Assembly (NCBI RefSeq): GCF_002086485.1
Contig: NZ_MVHF01000036.1
Location: 1-64,000, forward strand
Reading direction: 5' to 3'
Length of the DNA stretch: 64,000 bases
Source: Mycobacterium aquaticum
GTDB lineage: Bacteria > Actinomycetota > Actinomycetes > Mycobacteriales > Mycobacteriaceae
Every line of letters starts with the position of its first letter. Positions within the stretch are counted from its first letter, which is position 1. The notes beneath the pieces are model-generated. The model ran no database searches and was not told where the DNA came from. It was given only the letters and a program-made list of their open reading frames with translations. Both the position numbers and the translations under genes were made by a program. Below are positions 16,035 through 23,869 of the stretch, piece by piece.

Positions 16035-19000
16035 TAGCAGTGGCAATGGAACGACGAACGCGAGCATCCGGATCCCGGCTCAATCGCTCGCCCAGTTCGG
16101 CCGGCATCGACGGCGACCGCGCCCAGCCGATAGCTGCAACGCTACGCATCGCCCACCCCGCTTGCGCCAGAAGTGGAGCCAGGTCGCTTAGGTCATCCTT
16201 GACGGCCTGCAGAGCTTCCGCCAAGTAGATATCGTCTTCTCCCACAACGCTAATCAACCCGATAGCCAAGTCTCGAACCTGGTCCTTCTCATCCGCTTCG
16301 CGAGCGAAGCAGGCCGCCGCCAATACTGCGGCAGAACGACTATCCAGGGTTCCAGCCCAGCGCATCATCCCCAGAGGGTCAGTCATCGACGCGTTGAACA
16401 TGTCAGGCTGGGACGGAGGTGGATTCTCAACGAAATCGACGAGATCGGCCAAGAATCTCCGGCGATGTTCGTCGTCTAAATCTTCCGACAGGTTCGCCGT
16501 GGCAATGAGGTAGGTCTGCCTGTTGCTTGAGCCTTCGAAGGGCGACCGGGCATTTTGGAGCAGCATCTCGATGCAGGCTATGCGTTGCTCCGGCGCCAAT
16601 GAGCGCGCAAGCAGGGAATCGTTGATCGCGCGCGTTCCCTCGGCATAGCGCCCAAAAGAGTTGCTTGTGGGTTTCTGTAGCCGATTTGCCGCAGCAAGCG
16701 CATCCTCGGGATCGATGCGCACCTCGTCCGTAGAGGCGAGCAACGCGTGCGCCTCGTGATGGCCGCCATCGGCCAGTTCCTGCAGTCGAGGTCCGACAGC
16801 CTGCAGATTCTGTTTAAGGGCGCCTTTGGCCTTGATACCGAAGGGATGCGCGCGACGTGCGAAGAGCCCCATCAGATGATCAAGTGCTACGGACGCAGTC
16901 TCATCGCTTCTGGTTTCGGCGATGCCAGCTGCAATACGGATGTGGCTCTCGTCGGTCCGCCAGTAGTGGTGCTCCCTGGCTGTCACGTGTCCGCTCAAAC
17001 TGTCGAGCACGGCAACCGCATGACCGCTGTTCAGGCGTTCGGACAACGCGCCAATCATCTTGTACGCGGAACCGACGATCTGGGGACTGAAGACCGGCGA
17101 ATCGGGACGCTTACCTGATGACACGTCGTCGATCGCGGACAGCGCGGATTCAATCAACTCATCGACCAACGCGTCGGGAACAAGGTCAGCTTCCGCCGCA
17201 ACGAACTCGAAAGCCGTTGCAACCACCCATGACACAGGACTCGCGATCAGATCCCTGACATCGAGGTATGAATCACCCAAGTCCTGCGCTACCGATCGGA
17301 CGGCCTCATAGTCACGAGACAAGATCATCTGGCGGACGGCGAGTAGCGGATCGTTTGTTTGAACGTACAGACCGCCCAGCAGCATGCGCGCATCGATCTC
17401 GTCGCTGAGATTGCCTGACCGGATGGAATCGCACAGATAACGGCGCAGATGTATAGCAGCACTGCGCTTTTTGTCGTAATGCAGGGCAGCTAGTGCGTTC
17501 TCGCGCGATGACGTTGCGGAGGTGACTAGACGGGGACGCGACGGCAGGTTGGATAGGGAGCGAGCTAGAGGATGCCATTTATCCTCGGAGACCGGGACAT
17601 GGCGGTTCATCACGAGCCGTTGGCTATAGAGCCAGTCGGCCGCGTCCTCGTGACGATGTGCCAGACATGCGTGGTTGATCGCCTCCTCATAGGCCCGGTT
17701 GGCCTCGACATAGTCCCCTTTCCACATCGTGTACCGCGCATAGCGAGCGAGGGTGAGCGCGCCGAGATCTCGGCGAGTGGCGGTGCGAGCCCTATGAAGT
17801 AGTTCCTTCCAATCGCCGGTCAATTCGGCGAGAACCAACTCGATCCGAAGCGCAACATCCTCGTGACTGGAGTTTGTTTCAGATACGCACTCAGACAACA
17901 CCTTTGCGTGGCTCTCAAGCCAGCCGAGATCGTCGTTCGCAAGAGCGCGCTCCGCCGCGAAGAGGACTGTTTGCGCACGGTCGCCGGGTGAAAGATGCTG
18001 CAGCTCCTCGGTCGGCAGGTCTAGTTCCATGGGGACCGGTTGGTGCAGATTGTCGGCAATAAACCCAGCGACCCTCGCAGCGCCCACCAGCAGCGGTGAG
18101 GTGCCGTCGTCGGGCCCCTCCGGACCAAATTCAGGCAACCCGGCCAGAGACTTGAGGGCGCGCGCCGCAACCTGCACGCTCAACCAATCATCAGTCCGTT
18201 CTGCCACCCAGAGACGTTCCATGACCAGGGCAACGGCATCAGCTTCTGCCCCCGTGGCGACCAGTAGATGCGCAACCCGTTCGTCAAACTCGGCTGCATG
18301 CGCGGGGAATCCTGCACCAGTCAGTAGTGCCTGGACGTCTTGGTAGAGTGCCAATGCGCCAGCAGGGTCACTGTCAGCAATCTCTTCCGCTCGCTTTAGC
18401 TTCTCATGGCCCCCGACGTGGGCCAGCGGCCCGCGGATCACCGCGGCGGCGGTTGCGACAGCATCCGCACCCGCGATTTCGACAGCGATCACCGTGTGCT
18501 CGCCGCAGAACCGCGTGGCCGTCGCCGGTCCAAAGAACTCGGTGACGATCTGGGGGTGCGGCCGAAGCATTCTCGACAACGCATCCTGGTCCCAAATTTC
18601 GATCTCAAGCGGTGCCAGCGTCACATTCAGATCGATCAGATGCTCAACGATCTCCCGCTCGGCAACCTGTTTGCTCACCCCGATTGCGAGTCGCGCGAAT
18701 GGGAACGGGAATTCCGACTCTGTGTACTTCCTGACCGCATCATCGAGATGGGTCTTTGTGAAGGTCTTTCGGCGCTTCGACTGGATACCCTCTGCCTTGC
18801 CGTCGCCATTGATCCCAATGACATCCAGGCCCTTCTGGGCTTGGCCGGGAGTCCCGAAACGTCTGACGTTGTGCAAACCACCAACGTCCTGCGCCACCCG
18901 CAGAAGCAGCCGCTCGAAGTTTTCCCACGACAACTGGTCAATCGGCAGATACTCCAGTTGGGGATCAACAAGGGGTTCTGCAATCGCATCGGGCGGCCCT

Positions 19001-19137
19001 AGCAGCGGATCATCACGATCAAACTCGTGCAGGTCTGCGTCGTCGCCATTGTCCTTATCTGACACTGACACATAGCCTTTCGTGACATCGCACCGGAGCC
19101 TGACGCGCCGCTGGTGCGGGTGCGACACAGACAACAT
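15946..19137 (-). CDS. PD-(D/E)xK (Mrr-like) nuclease fused to TPR/HEAT-like repeats, candidate defence protein
   Basis: In this 1063-aa protein the region of about residues 60-160 is a restriction-endonuclease-like domain: WENFERLLLRVAQ (Glu72), GLDVIGI (Asp105), then EGIQSKRRKTF (Gln119, Lys121), the E...D...QxK layout of Mrr-type nucleases. Residues ~230-700 look like tetratricopeptide helices (for example YARYTMWKGDYVEANRAYEE), and the end is HEAT-like (PDARVRRSIATAIRDHPSPH). Nuclease plus a long repeat sensor is a common plan in anti-phage proteins, where the repeats sense infection and unleash the nuclease; that role is inference here. The start is uncertain, with a GTG about 22 codons inside as an alternative. 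Base composition is lower in GC than the plasmid core, pointing to recent acquisition. Confidence 0.65.
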   Translation of the reverse strand: MLSVSHPHQRRVRLRCDVTKGYVSVSDKDNGDDADLHEFDRDDPLLGPPDAIAEPLVDPQLEYLPIDQLSWENFERLLLRVAQDVGGLHNVRRFGTPGQAQKGLDVIGINGDGKAEGIQSKRRKTFTKTHLDDAVRKYTESEFPFPFARLAIGVSKQVAEREIVEHLIDLNVTLAPLEIEIWDQDALSRMLRPHPQIVTEFFGPATATRFCGEHTVIAVEIAGADAVATAAAVIRGPLAHVGGHEKLKRAEEIADSDPAGALALYQDVQALLTGAGFPAHAAEFDERVAHLLVATGAEADAVALVMERLWVAERTDDWLSVQVAARALKSLAGLPEFGPEGPDDGTSPLLVGAARVAGFIADNLHQPVPMELDLPTEELQHLSPGDRAQTVLFAAERALANDDLGWLESHAKVLSECVSETNSSHEDVALRIELVLAELTGDWKELLHRARTATRRDLGALTLARYARYTMWKGDYVEANRAYEEAINHACLAHRHEDAADWLYSQRLVMNRHVPVSEDKWHPLARSLSNLPSRPRLVTSATSSRENALAALHYDKKRSAAIHLRRYLCDSIRSGNLSDEIDARMLLGGLYVQTNDPLLAVRQMILSRDYEAVRSVAQDLGDSYLDVRDLIASPVSWVVATAFEFVAAEADLVPDALVDELIESALSAIDDVSSGKRPDSPVFSPQIVGSAYKMIGALSERLNSGHAVAVLDSLSGHVTAREHHYWRTDESHIRIAAGIAETRSDETASVALDHLMGLFARRAHPFGIKAKGALKQNLQAVGPRLQELADGGHHEAHALLASTDEVRIDPEDALAAANRLQKPTSNSFGRYAEGTRAINDSLLARSLAPEQRIACIEMLLQNARSPFEGSSNRQTYLIATANLSEDLDDEHRRRFLADLVDFVENPPPSQPDMFNASMTDPLGMMRWAGTLDSRSAAVLAAACFAREADEKDQVRDLAIGLISVVGEDDIYLAEALQAVKDDLSDLAPLLAQAGWAMRSVAAIGWARSPSMPAELGERLSRDPDARVRRSIATAIRDHPSPHSDHVREVLQADPRWSVRSILL

Positions 19138-19214
19138 CTACCTAGCCGCGCTCAGCCCGGCTACCCGTCAATGGTGCACCTCTGGGACAGCACATTCTGG
19201 CAACCGCACCAGGT

Positions 19215-19238
19215 GTGTCGCGAACGCGTTCGCGACAC
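19215..19238. repeat. Perfect 24-bp palindrome at the right side of the low-GC block
   Basis: GTGTCGCGAACG and CGTTCGCGACAC are exact reverse complements with no spacer. The half-site CGTTCGCGAC also occurs at about 9721 and 9780, left of the recombinase genes. It may mark a recombinase-binding site or the right edge of the mobile block. Confidence 0.5.
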
Positions 19239-19365
19239 CTTGACATGCCTTTAGGTCAGCGGTAGCCGACAAGTGGGCACTAAAGCCGGTCGCTGCGGTT
19301 GTCTCTGCCACAACCATCCTGAACGCCTCGGCATGCTGTTCTAGACACGACGCCGCTGCCACCTT

Positions 19366-19413
19366 GGCCCGGTCGCCGCTCCCTCGTGAGCTGGTGGCCG
19401 GGCCCCGTTTTTT
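19366..19413 (+). terminator. Rho-independent terminator before leader L5
   Basis: GGCCCGG (19366-19372) pairs with CCGGGCC (19398-19404), followed by CCG and TTTTTT (19408-19413). The 3' arm and tail resemble the terminator at 7239-7259, suggesting that a cassette once ended here before the low-GC block was inserted on its left. Confidence 0.65.
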
Positions 19414-19752
19414 CTTCCGGCCGACGTCGGAGTGGTGTCGGCGCACCGGGTGCGGCCGAGCAGATAGCCCACCTTCGGTGGGCTCGAAAGTCCGTAGCCA
19501 CTCACCTTTTTAGCCGTCAGCAGGGGTGTGCAGCGTAATCGGCCGGGGCCCGTCGATGTCAACCCACGCGCGCGTTGGTGTCCGCCGGCCGAGTGACCGT
19601 TTCGGCCCTATCAAGCTCGCTGCCGCTCGCGGGCCGAAACCCCGGCTACCACCCCCGCGTGCTCTTCGGGGTTGACATCGCCACCCATCCGATTGACCGC
19701 ACCCCAGCGCTGACCGGCGCACCCGATCACCACACCGAACGGAGAAACAACC
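19414..19752 (+). promoter_or_regulatory. Structured leader element, copy L5
   Basis: The copy contains CTCACCTTTTTAGCCGTCAG (about 19501-19520), an outer 12-bp stem CGATGTCAACCC (19554-19565) with GGGTTGACATCG (19669-19680), and an inner 10-bp stem GTTTCGGCCC (19599-19608) with GGGCCGAAAC (19631-19640). Both stems differ in sequence from L2 and L6 but keep full pairing, because both arms have changed together. CGAACGGAGAAACAACC precedes the ATG at 19753. Confidence 0.8.
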
Positions 19753-19962
19753 ATGAACACAGCAGCCACCCTCGAAGAAGCCCGCTCCGACATCCACGCC
19801 GCCACCGCCGCGATCGACGACCCACACCGGCGCCGCCAATACGCCCTGTCCGCACGCGACAACGCCGTCACCGTCCTGCTCGCCGACGACGCCACCCCCG
19901 ACGAGCTACGCCACGCCGAGGGCTACGCAGCCGACGCCGAAGCGATCATTGCCAACCCCTGA
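19753..19962 (+). CDS. Small acidic hypothetical protein behind leader L5
   Basis: The 69-aa helical, acidic protein (MNTAATLEEARSDIHAATAA...) has no recognised family. The ATG at 19753 follows CGGAGAAACAACC at the fixed distance from the leader stem. A second gene follows in the same cassette at 20067, which has its own CGGAGAAC ribosome-binding site. Small acidic plasmid proteins include DNA mimics and anti-defence inhibitors, but nothing specific supports that here. Confidence 0.6.
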   Translation: MNTAATLEEARSDIHAATAAIDDPHRRRQYALSARDNAVTVLLADDATPDELRHAEGYAADAEAIIANP

Positions 19963-20066
19963 AACCACGGTGCCCCGGGGCCGTGCCGACCATTCCGCGG
20001 CCCCGGAGGCACCACCAACCATCAACCACACCAACACAACTCACTCACGAACGGAGAACACCCATC

Positions 20067-20414
20067 ATGTGCTACTACACCACCACCATGTGCCGCGACA
20101 GCGACCACCACCAGGTCGTCACCCACTGGGACGACCACGACCCCAACCGCTTCATCTACGCACCCGTGACCGTCACCGGCGACATGACCGAACAGAAACT
20201 CGCAGATGCCCTCGCATCCCAGGGCTTTCGCATCGTCTCCACCGCCTCCGACAACATCGGCCGCGGATGGGCCACCGTCGAGCGCCCCGATCACCGCTTC
20301 TACGACCCGATCAGCCAGGACTGGTACAGCTACCTGAGCAACGAACAAAAAGACGCCATCACCACCACCTACCCCGAAGCCAGCGTGCCCGGAACCCACT
20401 ACCGCCACCCATAA
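20067..20414 (+). CDS. Hypothetical protein, second gene of the L5 cassette
   Basis: The 115-aa product (MCYYTTTMCRDSDHHQVVTH...) is Tyr/His/Asp-rich and unrecognised. It has CYY near the N terminus and a YDPISQDWYSYLS segment late. The start is the ATG at 20067 behind ACGGAGAACACCCATC; nearby longer frames are extensions of this one into the preceding gene and lack a start signal. A perfect 9-bp terminator hairpin follows at 20432-20467. Confidence 0.6.
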   Translation: MCYYTTTMCRDSDHHQVVTHWDDHDPNRFIYAPVTVTGDMTEQKLADALASQGFRIVSTASDNIGRGWATVERPDHRFYDPISQDWYSYLSNEQKDAITTTYPEASVPGTHYRHP

Positions 20415-20431
20415 CCACGCGAGATCCATTC

Positions 20432-20467
20432 GCCCGGCCAGAGTCCCCCGAGGGTGCCTGGCCGGGC
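20432..20467 (+). terminator. Terminator of the L5 cassette
   Basis: GCCCGGCCA (20432-20440) pairs perfectly with TGGCCGGGC (20459-20467), followed by TTTCTCGT. It ends the two-gene L5 cassette just before leader L6 begins. Confidence 0.75.
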
Positions 20468-20807
20468 TTTCTCGTCATCCCCCGCTTCGATGGTGCCGGC
20501 GCACCAGGTGCGACCGGCAGACAGCCCACCTTCGGTGGCCTCGAAAGTCCGTAGCCACTCACCTTTTTAGCCGTCAGCAGGGGCGCGCAGCCTAATCGGC
20601 CGGGGGCCCGACCTGTCAACCCACGCCCGGGCCCGGCGCCGGCGGCGGAGGACATTTGCGGCCCAACCCTGCTCGCTGCCGCTCGCGGGCCGCAAATCCG
20701 CCGGCACCAACCCCGGACTCTTCGGGGTTGACAGCCCACCCTCAGCCGATTGACCGCACCCCAAGCGCTGACCGGCGCCCGGATCACCACCACGAACGGA
20801 GAACACC
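20468..20807 (+). promoter_or_regulatory. Structured leader element, copy L6
   Basis: The copy has CTCACCTTTTTAGCCGTCAG, an outer stem CTGTCAACCC (20613-20622) with GGGTTGACAG (20725-20734), a GCCGGCGG/CCGCCGGC middle stem, and an inner 11-bp stem ATTTGCGGCCC (20654-20664) with GGGCCGCAAAT (20687-20697). It is closest to L4 in the inner part and to L5 upstream, as if the family recombines. The right outer arm contains TTGACA, a -35 consensus hexamer. CGAACGGAGAACACC precedes the ATG at 20808. Confidence 0.8.
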
Positions 20808-21248
20808 ATGGACCACGAATTCGACCTCGCATTCGCACTTCTCGACGAAGCCGCCGAACGAATCTCCCACCAGCAGTACGGAATCACCCGCTGCAACGAC
20901 CACAACTACGGACCGATCCTGTTCACCACCGTCCACAACTACACCCGCGAAACCGGACACCACCTCGTCCTACTCGCCTTCGACGACCACGGACAAATGG
21001 CCGCCATCGAAGCCACCGCACCCGACCTCGACACCGACCCGGTAACCCGGATCGTCCACGTCCGAGCCGGCGACGTCACCTTCCACGCCGTGGACACCTG
21101 GAGCTTCCGCGCCACCGCCGCCAACCACACCTACACCCTCACCGCCCAGCCCGGCACCGACACCTGGACCCTCACCGTCGACGTCGAGCCGCCCACCGCC
21201 CACCCCGATCTCGACGACGCCATCACCGAACTCCACTACGCCGCATAG
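20808..21248 (+). CDS. Hypothetical protein behind leader L6
   Basis: The 146-aa product (MDHEFDLAFALLDEAAERIS...) is strongly acidic. An N-terminal helix is followed by a beta-rich body (HHLVLLAFDDHGQMAAIEA, then TYTLTAQPGTDTWTLTVDVE). No family is recognised and there is no signal or membrane segment. The start is fixed by CGGAGAACACC after the leader. A perfect 10-bp terminator hairpin follows, so this is a one-gene cassette. Confidence 0.65.
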   Translation: MDHEFDLAFALLDEAAERISHQQYGITRCNDHNYGPILFTTVHNYTRETGHHLVLLAFDDHGQMAAIEATAPDLDTDPVTRIVHVRAGDVTFHAVDTWSFRATAANHTYTLTAQPGTDTWTLTVDVEPPTAHPDLDDAITELHYAA

Positions 21249-21255
21249 CCACCCA

Positions 21256-21289
21256 GGGCCGGGCCGCCGAACACCCGGTGGCCCGGCCC
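21256..21289 (+). terminator. Terminator of the L6 cassette
   Basis: GGGCCGGGCC (21256-21265) pairs perfectly with GGCCCGGCCC (21280-21289) just after the stop codon. No T tract follows, as is usual for many mycobacterial terminators. Confidence 0.65.
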
Positions 21290-21326
21290 ACCCCGCACCC
21301 ACCACACGACACCGACAGGACAACCC

Positions 21327-21581
21327 ATGCTCCGCTACATCACCCGCAGCACCACCCGAAACGAGTACTACACAAACCCCCACCTCGACGGACTCACCGG
21401 CGTCGAATACCGCCGGATGTACCGCTACCTCAACTCAATTGGAGAACTCACCCTCATCCGCACAATCGTCGAGCACCTGCCCCCGAAATACGCATTCGAC
21501 GAGCACGGCCGACTGACCCACGTCAACCTCACCGAAGCCGACATCACAGCACAGCTCGACACGATCACCAACCAGCCCTGA
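21327..21581 (+). CDS. Hypothetical protein
   Basis: This 84-aa product (MLRYITRSTTRNEYYTNPHL...) has no recognised family. It is rich in Tyr and Arg and has an acidic C terminus with NLTEADITAQLD. The start is the ATG at 21327 behind GACAGGACAACCC. It has no full leader of its own, lying between the L6 terminator and leader L7. The terminator-like hairpin that opens L7 (CCCGGCCTGCCC with GGGTGGGTCGGG and TTTTT) probably ends its transcript. Confidence 0.6.
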   Translation: MLRYITRSTTRNEYYTNPHLDGLTGVEYRRMYRYLNSIGELTLIRTIVEHLPPKYAFDEHGRLTHVNLTEADITAQLDTITNQP

Positions 21582-21598
21582 CCCACACCAACCCGCCC

Positions 21599-21989
21599 GG
21601 CCTGCCCTGTGGGGTGGGTCGGGTTTTTCATGTTCCGGCTCTGGGGTGGTGGTTGGCGGCGCACTAGGTGCGGCCGCTGGTGGCCACCTGCGGTGGCCAT
21701 GGGGTTGGGTGCCTGCTCACTTTTTCTTTTGCCTGTCAGCGTGGCCCAGTCTGACCGGCCGGGGCCCGTCACGGTCAACCCACGCGCGCGGTGATGTTCG
21801 CCGGCCGGGTGACCCTTTCGGCCCTGCGGCAGTGAAGCGCCAGGGCGCTGCGCGCCGGCGTTTCACCCGGGCCGAAAGCCCGGCTCGCATCATCGCGCGC
21901 TCTGCCGGGGTTGACCGTGCCACCCTGCCGGTCCCCCTGACCCACACGCCAACCGGCGCAACCACTCCCGACCCGAACGGAGAAAAACC
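21599..21989 (+). promoter_or_regulatory. Structured leader element, copy L7 (near-identical to L2)
   Basis: The 391 bp align with 4181-4571 at a constant offset of 17,418 with only two mismatches that I can find (CTGCGGCAG here, CTACGGGAG there). It has the same nested stems: outer arms at 21770-21781 and 21908-21919, inner arms at 21815-21824 and 21869-21878. The identity stops right after the start codon, so only the leader is duplicated, not the gene. Confidence 0.85.
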
Positions 21990-22547
21990 ATGTCCCACAC
22001 CTACCGGCTCGCCGCTCAACTGCAAGCCCTTGCGATCGACAACGTCGACCGTCCAGTGTTCGGAACCCACCGCATTCCCAGCCCCCAGCACGGCATCATC
22101 ACGACCGCACGACACCGCCAGCGCAACGGCGAGCACGCCGTCCTCGTCATCGCCCGCGACGACGCCACCCACGTCCTGGCCGCCGCCGTCGCCACCGCCC
22201 CGATCGGCGGCGGCATCATCGACTCTCACATCGCCCAATTCCGCAGCGCCGCACTGGTCTGGAAGCGCACCATCACACCACCGGCCCACTGGTGGCAGCG
22301 CAGTGCCGCCACCATCGACACCGCCGAGCCTGCACCACGCGACCGGATCGGGTTCACCGCCACCGGCTCGGCCGAGTACTTTCTCAACCACGACTGGATC
22401 CCCGGCAGCGACCCGCGCAATACCCACTGGACGTTGAGCTCCTGGACGCCGGCGCACGGTCTTCACGTTCTGCTCTCCGGCACCGATATCGACGCCGCCA
22501 CCCGGCACGCCATCACCGTCGAAACCCGGGCGGCCAGTGTCGCTTGA
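21990..22547 (+). CDS. Hypothetical protein behind leader L7
   Basis: The 185-aa product (MSHTYRLAAQLQALAIDNVD...) is unrecognised. It has beta-like segments (EHAVLVIARDDATHVLAAAV) and Trp-containing stretches (PPAHWWQRSA, HDWIPGSDPRNTHW). It shares no evident similarity with the product of 4572 although the two leaders are almost identical, which shows that the leader moves or is copied independently of the gene. The start follows CGGAGAAAAACC. A 9-bp terminator hairpin follows. Confidence 0.65.
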   Translation: MSHTYRLAAQLQALAIDNVDRPVFGTHRIPSPQHGIITTARHRQRNGEHAVLVIARDDATHVLAAAVATAPIGGGIIDSHIAQFRSAALVWKRTITPPAHWWQRSAATIDTAEPAPRDRIGFTATGSAEYFLNHDWIPGSDPRNTHWTLSSWTPAHGLHVLLSGTDIDAATRHAITVETRAASVA

Positions 22548-22566
22548 TGATTCGCCGCACCGTTTC

Positions 22567-22598
22567 GGGCCCGGGTCGCCATCGCGCGGCCCGGGCCC
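22567..22598 (+). terminator. Terminator of the L7 cassette
   Basis: GGGCCCGGG (22567-22575) pairs perfectly with CCCGGGCCC (22590-22598), 20 bases after the stop codon. A second hairpin, CCGGTGCGTG (22624-22633) with CACGCACCCGG (22651-22661, one bulge), lies between this and the convergent HNH gene and could terminate that gene from the other side. Confidence 0.65.
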
Positions 22599-22743
22599 CG
22601 ACCTTCGCGACGCGCACGGTGCGCCGGTGCGTGCGCTCGCTGCGAATCGCCACGCACCCGGTGCTGAGGGCGGTGGCGGGCTCTGCGCCGCGGCGCCGCC
22701 GGCCTTCGGGCTTACCGTCTCTGCCGTCGCCGTGCCCGCAGTC

Positions 22744-23280
22744 TCACCACAGGGTCGGTTCGGGTGATCCGAGCAGCGCGACCGCGACCGCTTCGGCGTC
22801 CCATCCGTGCCGGACGGCCTCGCGCAACGCTACCGCGCGCGCTCGCCGCTCCGCCACGCCGTGATCACCGCGGCGAACCACCGTTCGTCCGCCGCCGCGA
22901 CCCGATCGGGCCATCATCTCCATGTTGTCGCGTTGGCTGCCTGCCACCAGGTGCAAAAGGCCCACATCTCCGGGTGCGCTCACGCGCACACACACCGGGT
23001 TGTCGCAACCGTGCAGTGCGCGTTCCCACGGCTCCAGCGGCTGGCCCTGTCGCGCGGCGGCCAGCGCGTACCGGTTGCCTCGCAGCATGATCCGTTCACC
23101 GCCGCCGCGGCGGACCCCAAACCGCGGATACCCGTCGCCGCCGATCGCGCCCGTCCAGATCGCGCAGTCCTCCGCGCCTGGGCCGCGCACGATGTCGGAT
23201 TCAAACCGCCGCAATTCGGCGGCATGAATCACTGGATTCACCACCAGGCGTAGTGGTTGCGAAACCCCCACGGCGGTCAC
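22744..23280 (-). CDS. HNH endonuclease-like protein
   Basis: This 178-aa protein has CAIWTGAIGGDGYPRFGVRR at about residues 39-58, ALHGCDNPVCVRVSAPGDVG at about 88-107 and HLVAGSQRDNMEMMARSGRG at about 109-128. Together these resemble the compact HNH-type nuclease domain of many mycobacterial phage and plasmid proteins (Cys-Asp-Asn-Pro-x-Cys metal site, His, Asn). The C-terminal ~50 residues are Arg/Ala-rich and helical and may bind DNA. Whether it is an active nuclease cannot be judged. It lies 115 bases downstream of the HTH gene on the same strand, beside the oriT candidate. Confidence 0.65.
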   Translation of the reverse strand: MTAVGVSQPLRLVVNPVIHAAELRRFESDIVRGPGAEDCAIWTGAIGGDGYPRFGVRRGGGERIMLRGNRYALAAARQGQPLEPWERALHGCDNPVCVRVSAPGDVGLLHLVAGSQRDNMEMMARSGRGGGRTVVRRGDHGVAERRARAVALREAVRHGWDAEAVAVALLGSPEPTLW

Positions 23281-23395
23281 GGTCTCCTGTCACCCTAACG
23301 CGCCGGTCGAACTCCGGTACGGATCGAACCGGCCCGGACCGTGCGCAACGGTCTTCTGCGCCACCCATTGTGGAGCCCACCACCGACATGCGCGG

Positions 23396-23869
23396 TCAAC
23401 CCGCCGCGCGGACCTCGACTCCGTGTGCGTCCTCCGCTGCGGTCTCCGGCCGATCTTCGGTCCATTCGGCCGCAGGGGTCGGCGCGCCGTCATTCCACTG
23501 CGCCGCCGGCGTCGCCGCCGGCGTCGCCTCCGGCTCCCCGGCCAGCTTGATCAGCTCGCGCACCGTCTTTTCGCCGACGCCCGCCATGCGCGCGATCTCG
23601 CGAACGGTCTCGCCGCGGTCTCGCATCGCTTTCAGCGCCGCGCCACCCGCGGCGCGTTGCTCGTCGCGCTTCTGCGCCGCGCTGGCCTTCAACTTCTCGA
23701 TGCCCTCGGCAAGCCAGTCGTCGACCTCGTCCGCGCGGTGCTTGGCCGAAAAGAACTTCGCCAGATCTTCCACGTTCGCCTTCTGCCGGCGCGCCAGCTC
23801 TTCCTGAGCCGCGGCCGCCGCTTCGCGTGCGGCCTTGCGTGCCGCCTTCGATACTCCACTGTTCGCCAT
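23396..23869 (-). CDS. HTH DNA-binding protein, possible relaxosome accessory factor
   Basis: The 157-aa product has a highly charged Ala/Lys/Arg helical N terminus (SKAARKAAREAAAAAQEELA), a middle ending in KRDEQRAAGGAALKAMRDRG, and a helix-turn-helix ETVREIARMAGVGEKTVREL at about residues 84-103. The tail is Pro/Ala/Glu-rich. I choose the ATG at 23869, with AAGGTG upstream; an upstream in-frame ATG adds 13 charged residues. It is divergent from the relaxase across the oriT candidate region, the usual position for accessory relaxosome proteins or relaxase regulators; the role is inferred from position. Confidence 0.6.
   Translation of the reverse strand: MANSGVSKAARKAAREAAAAAQEELARRQKANVEDLAKFFSAKHRADEVDDWLAEGIEKLKASAAQKRDEQRAAGGAALKAMRDRGETVREIARMAGVGEKTVRELIKLAGEPEATPAATPAAQWNDGAPTPAAEWTEDRPETAAEDAHGVEVRAAG

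Noticed and set aside
19168..19446. 92-codon minus-strand frame covering the 24-bp palindrome
   Set aside because: The first third reads through a terminator hairpin (KKKRGPATSSRGS). The remainder (CLEQHAEAFRMVVAETTAAT...) has some protein character but no start signal; it may be a remnant, not enough to call.
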